Below, in pieces: positions 8,933 to 17,499 of a stretch of 64,000 nucleotides of DNA. This stretch comes from Mycolicibacterium fortuitum subsp. fortuitum (GTDB lineage: Bacteria > Actinomycetota > Actinomycetes > Mycobacteriales > Mycobacteriaceae): NCBI RefSeq assembly GCF_022179545.1, contig NZ_AP025518.1, positions 2,418,001 to 2,482,000 of the forward strand, written 5' to 3'. The notes below the pieces were generated by a model. The model saw only the letters and a list, made by a program, of their open reading frames with translations. It was not told where the DNA came from and searched no databases. Made by a program: the position numbers and the translations under genes. Numbering within the stretch: the stretch's first letter is position 1; each line of letters starts with the position of its first letter.

Positions 8933-10450
8933 CTATGCGGCGTCGGGGTTCCCGGCACGCTGATGACGGCGTGGCTTATCTTGTGCCGTGCTGCCTTTCG
9001 TGCCCGCGGCGCCGGATTCAGCTCGGGGCGAACCGGATCCGCTGATTCGGTGGGCACTGCGCACCGGACGCGGTGCCCTGTCTGGACTGTCTGCCTTGAC
9101 CGCGTCGGAGGGCTTCTTCGGCGACAGGGCCTGTCGCACCGATTCCCGGATGCGCTCGGGCTGAGATTTCGGCTTGGGCGCTGCATCACTCTTTGCCGGG
9201 ATCTCGGCGTTGGTCTCGGTGTCCGCCGTCACCTCGAGTGTCTTCGATCCGGGACCGTTGTTCAGGATCCCGTTGCCCGATCCTGAGTGCGTACGGGGTA
9301 GATGCGGGCGGATACGCGCCGGTTGCATGTCGTCCGGCGTCGCGGTGTCGTCGTTCAGCGTCTCCGGAACCGGCTTGAGTGCGGCAATGCCTCCGGTAGT
9401 GCGATCGGCAGCACCTGTGGTGTCGATACCCAAGTCGGCCAACGCATTACGTACTCCTTCCCTGGCGGCGGCCCGCAGATCGGAGGCCAGCTTGTCCAGG
9501 TCTATGTGAGGTATCAACCCGGCCCGGGTGGGAACGCCCATGTTGGCCGGCGTGCGGTCGTAGGCGAGTTCGATCAGCACCCGCAGGGTGGGCTCGACCA
9601 GGTCGAGTACCGGTTCGGGAACTCCGATGTCGCGGAAGGGTTGCAGCAACGGTAGTTGCGCGGTGTGCACCAGGTAATAGGTGGTGTTGCCAGAGGTGTA
9701 GGAGTCGTATGTGCTCGGGTCGTTCAGGTTGACCACCGATGATCCGTAGTTCGGATGCAGGTAGAAGTAACCCATCAGGGCGTTGAGATCGGCGAGCAGA
9801 TTGAGCGGGTATTTGGGGAAGTCCGCGATCAGGTCGTACTGGCGGGCGACGTCGATCGTCCGGTATTCGTCGTTCGGCGTGGCGCCGTCGAAACTGACTC
9901 CGAGGATCGGTATGTACAGGCCTTCGAACCTGGCGAGGATTCCGCCGTTGGGCCGGTTGGGGTTGGCCACGAACACGAAGGACAACTCGTCGGGCGCGGG
10001 CACTGTGGCGCCCTGCGCACGCAGTTCGGCCAGATTGCGCTTCTCGCGGGTGGCGATGTTGGCGCTCTGGGAGTAGCCGACGACGACTTTCTCTCCCGAT
10101 GTGGTCATTACGGCGTTGTTGAGGCTGAGGACGCCGCGGGCCACCGAGGTGTCGAAGCTGATGTCGGTCAGGCTGGTCGCGGGCCAGAACTGCTCCGGTG
10201 TCGACACCCATCTCAGATCGTCTTCGGCGAGGTGGTAGCCGGCCAGGTAGGTGCTGTTGACCTGGTCCACGTACGTGCCGGCACCCCATTGGTGCGGGTC
10301 ACCCAGCGCGTTCATCCCGGTTCCGCCCATGATGAGCGCCGTGGCCGCCAGCTGAACCAGCGTGCTCATAGTCGCTGTCACGACCAGTCCGGCGGCGCCG
10401 ATCAAGGCGACCAGCGTCAGTGCTGCCCCCCGAAGCACACGAAAATGCAT
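8933..10450 (-). CDS. Free-standing PE-PPE-domain serine hydrolase/acyltransferase, exported or membrane-anchored
   Basis: A 505-residue protein with an N-terminal hydrophobic segment (about residues 7-30) that may be an uncleaved signal or anchor. A PE-PPE (PF08237-type) alpha/beta-hydrolase domain follows to about residue 320. Recognisable parts are the early loop GTGMNALGDP, the nucleophile elbow VVGYSQSAN (GxSxS), the NPNRPNGG segment, and an AQYDLIADFP-like stretch. There is no PE or PPE N-terminal domain. The family includes Rv1184c/Chp2 and Rv3822/Chp1, which move acyl chains between cell-wall glycolipids or hydrolyse esters. The last roughly 150 residues are Pro/Ser/Lys-rich, disordered and basic. 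The ATG start has GGGAAGGA just upstream, but inside a hairpin (10456-10487). Confidence 0.8.
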   Translation of the reverse strand: MHFRVLRGAALTLVALIGAAGLVVTATMSTLVQLAATALIMGGTGMNALGDPHQWGAGTYVDQVNSTYLAGYHLAEDDLRWVSTPEQFWPATSLTDISFDTSVARGVLSLNNAVMTTSGEKVVVGYSQSANIATREKRNLAELRAQGATVPAPDELSFVFVANPNRPNGGILARFEGLYIPILGVSFDGATPNDEYRTIDVARQYDLIADFPKYPLNLLADLNALMGYFYLHPNYGSSVVNLNDPSTYDSYTSGNTTYYLVHTAQLPLLQPFRDIGVPEPVLDLVEPTLRVLIELAYDRTPANMGVPTRAGLIPHIDLDKLASDLRAAAREGVRNALADLGIDTTGAADRTTGGIAALKPVPETLNDDTATPDDMQPARIRPHLPRTHSGSGNGILNNGPGSKTLEVTADTETNAEIPAKSDAAPKPKSQPERIRESVRQALSPKKPSDAVKADSPDRAPRPVRSAHRISGSGSPRAESGAAGTKGSTAQDKPRRHQRAGNPDAA

Positions 10451-10455
10451 TGGTT

Positions 10456-10487
10456 GTCCTTCCCGTCAAAAAACCCAAGGGAAGGAC
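10456..10487 (-). promoter_or_regulatory. Hairpin that pairs the PE-PPE gene's ribosome-binding site
   Basis: GTCCTTCCC (10456-10464) and GGGAAGGAC (10479-10487) are exact reverse complements around a 14-base loop. In the leftward mRNA, the arm nearer the ATG (10450) reads GGGAAGGAC and contains the Shine-Dalgarno sequence, six bases from the start codon. The RBS is therefore base-paired over nine bases when the hairpin forms. This would lower translation unless a factor, RNA or temperature opens it. The pairing is seen directly; the control role is inferred. Confidence 0.6.
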
Positions 10488-10589
10488 CACATGTCGGCCG
10501 AACACTGCAGTCATTCCCGACCCGTTTGGATCGTGAACCACACAGCCATGTGCTGTCAGCGAATTGACAGAACCCGCCGTAAAAATGTC

Positions 10590-10614
10590 AAAGACACAGC
10601 TAGGCTGTCTTTTT
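10590..10614 (+). terminator. Terminator-like hairpin with T-run in the PE-PPE/ftsY gap
   Basis: AAAGAC (10590-10595) and AGC (10598-10600) pair with GCT and GTCTTT (10604-10612), leaving a two-base bulge and a TAG loop. A run of five T (10610-10614) overlaps the end of the stem. It reads as a weak intrinsic terminator on the + strand, although no annotated + strand gene ends here. It may end an antisense or small RNA, or it may be chance. Confidence 0.35.
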
Positions 10615-10642
10615 CGAATGTGTATATCCGGCAACGCAGCTA

Positions 10643-10665
10643 AGCCGTAGAGGAAATCTACGGCT
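10643..10665. promoter_or_regulatory. Perfect 9-bp inverted repeat upstream of ftsY
   Basis: AGCCGTAGA (10643-10651) and TCTACGGCT (10657-10665) flank the loop GGAAA. There is no T-run on either side, so it is not a classic terminator. It could be a protein-binding palindrome in the divergent promoter region or an RNA hairpin in the ftsY 5' leader, about 190 bases from the ftsY start. Confidence 0.4.
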
Positions 10666-10851
10666 CGGATGAACATGTCGTTGCGGTCGCGTGGTGAATG
10701 AAAGATACAGCGACGGTACGTACGTGTACCACGTTTTTGAGCAACCGGATCCGGCGGATCTCCGATGGCCTCGGATGTGCGGAATGTGCCGCGGCGGAGC
10801 CGCGAAACGGGGCCGGTCATTCACACGACGCCGTCCTGAGACAATGGCGGC

Positions 10852-12249
10852 GTGACAGAAGGTGCGTTGTTGGGTCTGTGGATCGCGATCGCGGTCGTCG
10901 CTGTTCTCGTCGTCGTCGCTCTCACCGTGGGGTTGGTGCGGTACCGGCGGCGCCGGATCAGCCTGTCGGAGCGAGACGCCTCTAAGCCGATCGACCGCTC
11001 CGGCGGTTACACGGCTTCCTCGGGCATCACGTTCAGCAAGTCGGGCACGCCGACGCTCGATCGCATCGACACCAGCGGGTTGCCCGCGGTCGGCGATGAC
11101 GCCACCATCCCGCGGGACGCACCCAAGCGCACGATCTCCGACGTGCAGCTGCCCGAGCCGCCGAGCGAGACCGCTGCACCCGAAGCACCGCCCGCGCCCG
11201 ATGAAGCCGCAGATTCCACCGCTGCCCCGGTGGTTCCCGAGGAGCCGGCCGGGCCGGAAGTGGCTCCCGAGCCGACAGCGCCGCCTGCGGAGGTGCCCGA
11301 CACCGTTGCCGCTGCAGTGGAGGACATCGCGCCGGCAGCGGGGCGCATGGACCGGCTGCGGGGCCGGCTCGCCAAGTCTCAGAACGCTCTTGGCCGCAGC
11401 ATGCTCGGGTTGCTCGGTGGCGGCGATCTCGACGAGGACTCGTGGGAGGCCGTCGAGGACACCCTGCTGATCGCCGATCTCGGGCCGGTGGTGACCGAAT
11501 CGGTCGTCGGGGCGTTGCGCGAGCGCATGGCGAGCAAGAGCGTGCGCAGCGAAGCCGATGCCCGCGCAGTGCTGCGCGAGGTGCTGATGTCTGAGCTGCG
11601 GCCCGAGCTGGACCGTTCGATCAAGGCGCTGCCGCATGCCGACAAGCCCTCGGTGCTGTTGGTCGTCGGTGTGAACGGCACCGGCAAGACCACCACTGTC
11701 GGCAAGCTGGCACGGGTGCTCGTCGCCGACGGCCGTCGGGTGGTCCTCGGCGCGGCCGACACCTTCCGTGCCGCGGCCGCCGACCAGTTGCAGACGTGGG
11801 CCGCGCGGGTCGGTGCAGACGTGGTGCGGGGCCCAGAAGGTGCCGACCCGGCATCGGTGGCATTCGACGCCGTGGACGAGGGAGTCAAGGCCGGTGCCGA
11901 CGTCGTCGTGATCGACACCGCGGGGCGCCTGCACACCAAGACCGGCCTGATGGACGAACTCGGCAAGGTCAAGCGGGTGGTGGAGAAGCGCGCCGCTGTC
12001 GACGAGGTCCTGTTGGTGCTCGATGCCACCATCGGACAGAACAGCCTGCCGCAGGCCAAGGTGTTCGCCGAGGTCGTCGACATCACCGGAGTGGTGCTGA
12101 CCAAGCTCGACGGCACCGCCAAGGGTGGCATCGTCTTCCGCGTCCAGCAGGAACTCGGCGTTCCGGTCAAACTCGTCGGTCTCGGCGAGGGGCCCGATGA
12201 CCTCGCACCGTTCGAGCCCGCGGCGTTCGTCGACGCGCTGCTGGGCTGA
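10852..12249 (+). CDS. ftsY: Signal recognition particle receptor FtsY
   Basis: A 465-residue SRP receptor GTPase. It starts at a GTG with an N-terminal membrane helix (about residues 5-27), then a long acidic Pro/Ala/Glu-rich linker to about residue 160, then the N and G domains. Key motifs are Walker A GVNGTGKTT (near 274), the insertion-box segment DTFRAAAADQLQ, DTAGRLHTK (near 354) and TKLDGTAKGG (near 417). It docks SRP-ribosome complexes at the membrane together with Ffh, whose gene lies 5 kb downstream. The acidic linker and single helix are typical of actinobacterial FtsY. Confidence 0.96.
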   Translation: MTEGALLGLWIAIAVVAVLVVVALTVGLVRYRRRRISLSERDASKPIDRSGGYTASSGITFSKSGTPTLDRIDTSGLPAVGDDATIPRDAPKRTISDVQLPEPPSETAAPEAPPAPDEAADSTAAPVVPEEPAGPEVAPEPTAPPAEVPDTVAAAVEDIAPAAGRMDRLRGRLAKSQNALGRSMLGLLGGGDLDEDSWEAVEDTLLIADLGPVVTESVVGALRERMASKSVRSEADARAVLREVLMSELRPELDRSIKALPHADKPSVLLVVGVNGTGKTTTVGKLARVLVADGRRVVLGAADTFRAAAADQLQTWAARVGADVVRGPEGADPASVAFDAVDEGVKAGADVVVIDTAGRLHTKTGLMDELGKVKRVVEKRAAVDEVLLVLDATIGQNSLPQAKVFAEVVDITGVVLTKLDGTAKGGIVFRVQQELGVPVKLVGLGEGPDDLAPFEPAAFVDALLG

Positions 12250-12280
12250 CCCCCCGAGAAAACTCGCGAAAACCCACGGT

Positions 12281-12296
12281 GTAACACCGGCGAAAC
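12281..12296. promoter_or_regulatory. GlnR box 1 upstream of amt
   Basis: The sequence GTAAC, six bases, GAAAC matches the actinobacterial GlnR consensus GTnAC-n6-GAAAC exactly. GlnR activates ammonium uptake and assimilation genes under nitrogen limitation. The site is about 134 bp before the amt start. Binding is inferred from the match and from the downstream nitrogen genes. Confidence 0.8.
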
Positions 12297-12312
12297 GCAG
12301 CCCGGCTATCCG

Positions 12313-12328
12313 TTCACACGAGCGAAAC
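12313..12328. promoter_or_regulatory. GlnR box 2 upstream of amt
   Basis: TTCAC, six bases, GAAAC is a second GlnR-type site that differs from the consensus only in the first base of the left half. It starts 32 bp after box 1, about three helical turns, so two GlnR dimers could bind the same DNA face. Confidence 0.65.
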
Positions 12329-12429
12329 GCCGCGGCGTCGTAGCCGAAACATCCACTCAGCATTGTCTTGACCAGGTCAACGGCCCGTAAATCCTTGCGG
12401 CCGTGGCGTGGTGAAGGAGGAAACTGCGA

Positions 12430-13785
12430 GTGGAGCAATTCCCGATATTGGGTGCGCCGGACACCGGTGACACAGCATGGATGCTGGCCGCCGCTGCGCT
12501 TGTGCTGTTGATGACGCCGGGGCTGGCCTTCTTCTACGGCGGCATGGTGCGGGCCAAGGGCGTGCTCAACATGATCATGATGAGCGTCAGCGCGATGGGT
12601 GTCGTAACAGTCCTGTGGGCGCTGTACGGCTACTCGGTCGCGTTCGGTGACAACACCGCAGGTGTGATCGGCGATCCGGCACAGTTCTTCGGTCTCAAGG
12701 GTCTGATCGGAGCGAACGGCTCGGCCGATGCGCCCATCGCGTTGGTCGGCACGATCCCGGCCACCGTGTTCGTGGGTTTCCAGCTGATGTTCGCGATCAT
12801 CACCGTCGCCCTGATCTCCGGCGCTGTCGCCGACCGCATCAAGTTCGGCGGTTGGCTGCTGTTCGCCGCCCTGTGGGCGACCTTTGTCTACTTCCCGGTC
12901 GCGCACTGGGTCTTCGACTTCGACGTCAAGGGCTCCGACGGTGAGACCGTGATCCATCATGGCGGATGGATCGCCAACCAGCTCAAGGCAATTGACTTCG
13001 CCGGCGGCACTGCGGTGCACATCAACGCCGGTACCGCGGGCCTGGTGCTGGCCATCATCCTCGGTAAGCGGCTCGGGTGGCCCGGTACGCCGATGCGTCC
13101 GCACAACCTCCCGTTTGTGATGCTCGGCGCCGGCCTGCTGTGGTTCGGCTGGTACGGCTTCAACGCCGGTTCTGCGGTGTCGGCCAACGGAGTTGCCGGT
13201 TCGACCTTCGTGACCACCACGGTGGCCACTGCCGCGGCCATGCTGGCCTGGCTGCTCACCGAGCGGATCCGTGACGGGCACGCGACGTCACTGGGTGCGG
13301 CATCGGGCATCGTGGCCGGCCTGGTCGCGATCACCCCGTCCTGCTCCTCGGTGAACGTGGTGGGCGCGCTCGTGATCGGTTTTGCCGCAGGCGCACTATG
13401 TGCCCTGGCGGTGGGCTTGAAGTTCAAGTTCGGATTCGACGACTCTCTCGACGTGGTGGGTGTCCACCTGGTCGGCGGCATCGTCGGTACGTTGTTGGTC
13501 GGCCTGGTGGCCACCAAGGAAGCACCTGCCGGTGTTGCCGGTCTGTTCTACGGTGGTGGGTTCGATCAACTGTGGCGACAGGCGGTCGGGGCCGGTGCTG
13601 TTCTGCTCTATTCGGCGGTGGGTACCGCTATCTTGGCGTTGATTGTCAAATACACCGTGGGCCTGCGCCTGGACAAAGAAGAGGAGGCTTCCGGTATCGA
13701 CGAGTCCGAGCACGCTGAGAGCGCTTACGACTTCGTCGCTGTCGGAACCGGTTCTGTTCTTGGTCGTCACGGCGGGGAGGAATAA
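12430..13785 (+). CDS. amt: Ammonium transporter Amt
   Basis: A 451-residue Amt/Mep/Rh channel with about 11 membrane helices. Family segments seen are MTPGLAFFYGGMVRAKGVLN near the N-terminus, the pore-region GGTAVHINAGTAGLVLA with a conserved pore histidine, and LGAGLLWFGWYGFNAGS. It conducts ammonium into the cell and is gated by the PII protein encoded next door. The GTG start has a strong GAAGGAGG (12413-12420). Two GlnR-type boxes lie upstream, so expression should rise in nitrogen limitation. glnB starts six bases after the stop. Confidence 0.96.
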   Translation: MEQFPILGAPDTGDTAWMLAAAALVLLMTPGLAFFYGGMVRAKGVLNMIMMSVSAMGVVTVLWALYGYSVAFGDNTAGVIGDPAQFFGLKGLIGANGSADAPIALVGTIPATVFVGFQLMFAIITVALISGAVADRIKFGGWLLFAALWATFVYFPVAHWVFDFDVKGSDGETVIHHGGWIANQLKAIDFAGGTAVHINAGTAGLVLAIILGKRLGWPGTPMRPHNLPFVMLGAGLLWFGWYGFNAGSAVSANGVAGSTFVTTTVATAAAMLAWLLTERIRDGHATSLGAASGIVAGLVAITPSCSSVNVVGALVIGFAAGALCALAVGLKFKFGFDDSLDVVGVHLVGGIVGTLLVGLVATKEAPAGVAGLFYGGGFDQLWRQAVGAGAVLLYSAVGTAILALIVKYTVGLRLDKEEEASGIDESEHAESAYDFVAVGTGSVLGRHGGEE

Positions 13786-14130
<345 letters not shown>

Positions 14131-14136
14131 CCGCGG

Positions 14137-14159
14137 TCGGTCGTGATGTGAACGACCGA
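14137..14159 (+). terminator. Hairpin between glnB and glnD (possible attenuator)
   Basis: TCGGTCGT (14137-14144) pairs with ACGACCGA (14152-14159) around a seven-base loop. It lies just after the glnB stop and before the glnD RBS. It could lower glnD transcription relative to amt-glnB or stabilise the upstream mRNA. Confidence 0.4.
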
Positions 14160-14214
14160 GTCTCCCGGTCAGGAAGTGCGGTGTCAGGTTTTTCGACCGG
14201 GGGAGGAGTTTCAA

Positions 14215-16725
14215 ATGACAGAGCAGCAGCCGCAATCGGCCCACGGGTTGGGCGCCGGAGCCTCTGGTGAGGAGGCTCCGGCTGGCTGCCCGCGGCCGGC
14301 CAACGACTTGGCGGCGGCCATCCAGCAATTGCTCACCGGCGGATCCCGTCAGCTGGATGCCACCGCCTTGCGGGAGGCCCTGCTCGATCTACACGAATTC
14401 TGGCTCACCACAAAGGCTGCCGAGATCGGCGTCACCGCCACAAGTGGGTTCTCGATCGTGGCCACCGGCGGTTTGGGCCGCGGCGAGATGTTGCCGTACT
14501 CCGATCTCGATCTGATGTTGTTGCATGACAACATGCCCGTGGAGCTCGTCTCAGAAGTGGCCGAGAAGCTCTGGTATCCCTTGTGGGACGCCAATATCCG
14601 TATCGATCACAGTGTGCGCACGGTGCCCGAAGCCCTCAGGGTGGCAGGCGAGGACATCGCGGTGGGTCTGGCGATGCTCGACGCGCGGCATATCGCCGGT
14701 GACGCCGAGCTGTCGGCGCTGTTGGTCGGCGGAGCGCGCCGACAGTGGCGGATCGGAATCGCCTCACGGTTCGACGAACTGATCGAGCACGCCCGGGCGC
14801 GCTGGGAACGCAGCGGCCAGATCGCGCACCGCGCCGAGCCCGACCTGAAATCGGGCCGTGGTGGCCTGCGGGACGTACAGTTGCTCAACGCGCTCGCGAT
14901 AGCGCAACTGGCCGACGTGTATCCGAGTCGGGACCTGGCTTCGCCTACCGGAACGCTCGGCGGTGCCCACCTGTCGTTGCTGAACGTGCGTACCGAACTG
15001 CATCGTGCCTCCGGTCGCGGCCGGGAACTGTTGTTGGCCCAGCATGCTGACGAAATCGGGGCAGCCCTTCGGATCGGAGATCGATTCGACCTGGCTCGCA
15101 CACTGTCTGATGCGGCCCGCACGGTGAGCTACTACGTCGACTCCGGTATTCGTACCGCGGCCAACGCCTTGCCGAAGCGCGGTTTCGCCGCGTTTCGCCG
15201 TCCGGTGCGTCGCCCTCTCGACGAAGGCGTCATCGAGTACGCCGGCGAGGTGATCCTGGCTCGTGACGCCCGCCCGGAGCGTGATCCGGGCCTGATTCTG
15301 CGGGTGGCGGCGGCGTCAGCCGCCACCGGACTGCCGATGGCGGTGTCCACGCTGAGCCGGCTGGCCGAGAACGCACCGGAATTGCGCACGCCCTGGCCGC
15401 GCCAGGCGCTCAAGGACCTGCTGGTGTTGCTCGCGTCGGGCCCCGCCGCGGTCGCCACCATCGAGGCCCTGGACCGCACCGGTCTGTGGGGCCGGCTGTT
15501 CCCGGAATGGGGCGCGGTACGAGACCTACCGCCACGAGATGTCGTGCACATCTGGACCGTTGACCGTCACCTCGTCGAAACAGTCTCGCGGGCAAGCGCT
15601 TTCACTACGCGAGTATCGCGACCCGACCTGCTCCTGCTGGGCGCGCTGTGCCACGACATCGGCAAAGGACGCGGGGGAGATCACAGCGTGATCGGCGCGG
15701 AGCTGGCCACCCAGATCGGCACCCGGCTCGGTCTGTGGCCGTCCGACATCGACGTGCTGTCGAAGATCGTCCGCCATCACCTGCTGCTGCCGCACACCGC
15801 CACCCGACGAGATCTCCAGGATCCCAAGACCATTGACGCGGTAGCCGACGCACTCGGAAAAGACACCGTGCTGTTGGAACTGCTCCATGTCCTGGCCGAA
15901 GCCGATTCGCTGGCCACCGGGCCGGGCGTGTGGGGCGACTGGAAGGCATCGCTGATAGGTGACCTGGTCAGACGGTGCAGGCTGGTGATGGCCGGCGAGC
16001 CGCTGCCCGAACCCGATCCGATCGAGTCACGGTTCGTGGCATTGGCCGCTGAGGACCGCGTCCACGTCGAGCTCACCCCTGGCGACGGTCCGCACATCTA
16101 CAACGTGACGATGATCGCCGCCGATCGGCGCGGCCTGCTGTCCAAGGCGGCCGGCGTGTTGGCGCTGAACTCACTACGGGTCCATTCGGCGTCGGTCAAC
16201 AGCCATGACGGCTCGGCCATCAACACGTTCGTGGTGTCGCCGCATTTCGGTGCGCCTCCTCCTGCCGAGCTGCTACGCCAGCAGTTCATCCTGGCGCTCG
16301 ACGGTGAGCTCGATGTGGTCGGCGCGCTGGAACGACGTGATCACGAGGCAGCCCAGCATCCGACCACCCGCGCCGGAGAGATCCTCGCGTCGGTGCCGGC
16401 CAACCATGTGCCGGCCCCGCCACGCATCCTGTGGTCGCCCGGGCCGGCTGCCGAAGATCTGATCGTCCAGATCCGCACGATCGACCGGGCAGGTCTGCTG
16501 GCCAGATTGACCGCGGTGTTCGAGCGCGACGGCGTGGACGTCGCATGGGCCAAGGTGACCACGCTGGGATCGTCGGTGGTCGACGTCTTCTGCATCACCG
16601 CACCGGCCCTGGCCGGCGACGAGGCGCAGCGGACTGCCGTACGCGAGGGGCTCGAACGCGACATGCTGGCGATCCTGCCCGCGCCGCCGGCCAAACCGTC
16701 GAAACCGGCCGAGCACACCGGCTGA
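14215..16725 (+). CDS. glnD: PII nucleotidyltransferase/removing enzyme GlnD
   Basis: An 836-residue bifunctional enzyme. The nucleotidyltransferase domain has [14 protein letters not shown] at about residues 86-99. The middle HD phosphohydrolase domain has [14 protein letters not shown] near residue 478. Two ACT domains (about 625-700 and 745-830) sense glutamine. It attaches and removes the nucleotide on GlnB Tyr51; in actinobacteria this is AMP. The ATG at 14215 follows GGGGGAGGAG with good spacing; an in-frame GTG at 14176 has no RBS and is rejected. Confidence 0.94.
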   Translation: MTEQQPQSAHGLGAGASGEEAPAGCPRPANDLAAAIQQLLTGGSRQLDATALREALLDLHEFWLTTKAAEIGVTATSGFSIVATGGLGRGEMLPYSDLDLMLLHDNMPVELVSEVAEKLWYPLWDANIRIDHSVRTVPEALRVAGEDIAVGLAMLDARHIAGDAELSALLVGGARRQWRIGIASRFDELIEHARARWERSGQIAHRAEPDLKSGRGGLRDVQLLNALAIAQLADVYPSRDLASPTGTLGGAHLSLLNVRTELHRASGRGRELLLAQHADEIGAALRIGDRFDLARTLSDAARTVSYYVDSGIRTAANALPKRGFAAFRRPVRRPLDEGVIEYAGEVILARDARPERDPGLILRVAAASAATGLPMAVSTLSRLAENAPELRTPWPRQALKDLLVLLASGPAAVATIEALDRTGLWGRLFPEWGAVRDLPPRDVVHIWTVDRHLVETVSRASAFTTRVSRPDLLLLGALCHDIGKGRGGDHSVIGAELATQIGTRLGLWPSDIDVLSKIVRHHLLLPHTATRRDLQDPKTIDAVADALGKDTVLLELLHVLAEADSLATGPGVWGDWKASLIGDLVRRCRLVMAGEPLPEPDPIESRFVALAAEDRVHVELTPGDGPHIYNVTMIAADRRGLLSKAAGVLALNSLRVHSASVNSHDGSAINTFVVSPHFGAPPPAELLRQQFILALDGELDVVGALERRDHEAAQHPTTRAGEILASVPANHVPAPPRILWSPGPAAEDLIVQIRTIDRAGLLARLTAVFERDGVDVAWAKVTTLGSSVVDVFCITAPALAGDEAQRTAVREGLERDMLAILPAPPAKPSKPAEHTG

Positions 16726-16752
16726 CCCCCGCCGATAGGTGATGATTCCGGC

Positions 16753-17475
16753 GTGACGAATTTCGGGGGATATCAAGACGGGTCCGATTCAGGTGCGGCT
16801 TATGGCCACGGCTATCTGACAGCGAACCGAGAGTCAGTCCAGGCTTCCAGAGCGGAGCGGTTCTCGCCCGCCGCGCAGATCCTGATCAGCGCACTGCTGC
16901 TGGTGCCCACGTTGATCCAACGCGCGATTTTCATCGGTGTGCCGAACATGACGGGTCAGGTACTCGATTGGCCGCCGTTGTTGCGCACCGTCTGGTTTAC
17001 CAGCGGCGTCGCAGTACTCGGCGTGTACTTCATCGCGGTTGTCGCGTTGTGGTCCCGATCTCCGGAACGCCGCCGGACGGCCGCCTTGATCGCGGGCATC
17101 ACGGTGTTGATCGATGTCGTTTCGTACGTCGGCTTCGCGCTGATCATTGGCTCCAGATACAACCTGAACTTGGATCTCGACCTGGTTGTCATGCTGTCCC
17201 GGAGTGTGGCCGTGGTGACCGTCGTCGGGTATGCCCTGGCATGGGGTGTGGCGCGGCGCCGGGGCACGGCGTGGGCGTGGGGACTCATTCCCTCCGTCAT
17301 CATTGCCGGTCTCGTCGAGTGGGCCATGGCGTCGTTGCCGTCCGAGACCTGGAGCGGGAATTTCGGATGGCTGGTGGGGTGGGCCTTCTACGTCGGCGGT
17401 TTCGTACTGTCCTGCCTGATCTGCTGGGCGGTCGATGCCATGACTTCTGGGTCGCGGCGCGCAAACACGGCTTGA
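16753..17475 (+). CDS. Six-helix membrane protein of unknown function
   Basis: A 240-residue protein with a soluble N-terminal stretch of about 38 residues (Gly/Tyr-rich) followed by six predicted membrane helices. Approximate cores are AQILISALLLVPTLI, VWFTSGVAVLGVYFI, AALIAGITVLIDVVSY, VAVVTVVGYALAWGV, WGLIPSVIIAGLVEWA and WLVGWAFYVGGFVLSC. I do not recognise the family. It lies between glnD and ffh, where M. tuberculosis has a larger unrelated gene, Rv2917, as I recall. The GTG start is taken for lack of a better one. Its place before ffh may be chance. Confidence 0.7.
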   Translation: MTNFGGYQDGSDSGAAYGHGYLTANRESVQASRAERFSPAAQILISALLLVPTLIQRAIFIGVPNMTGQVLDWPPLLRTVWFTSGVAVLGVYFIAVVALWSRSPERRRTAALIAGITVLIDVVSYVGFALIIGSRYNLNLDLDLVVMLSRSVAVVTVVGYALAWGVARRRGTAWAWGLIPSVIIAGLVEWAMASLPSETWSGNFGWLVGWAFYVGGFVLSCLICWAVDAMTSGSRRANTA

Positions 17476-17499
17476 ATCCCGGGCCGCTAGGCTTACCAC

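Larger units (their letters stand above)
10451..10851. other. 401-bp divergent intergenic region between the PE-PPE gene and ftsY
   Basis: No credible open reading frame. It separates two divergent genes, so it should hold both promoters. It contains three secondary-structure elements listed separately: the RBS hairpin (10456-10487), a terminator-like hairpin with a T-run reading rightward (10590-10614), and a perfect 9-bp inverted repeat (10643-10665). The middle is more AT-rich than its surroundings by eye. A small RNA between the hairpins is possible but not shown. Confidence 0.6.

Noticed and set aside
10600..13281. 893-codon open frame on the minus strand
   Set aside because: It lies opposite ftsY and amt, which have full family motifs. 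Long antisense frames are expected in GC-rich codon usage; the translation is Arg/His/Gln-rich without domains.
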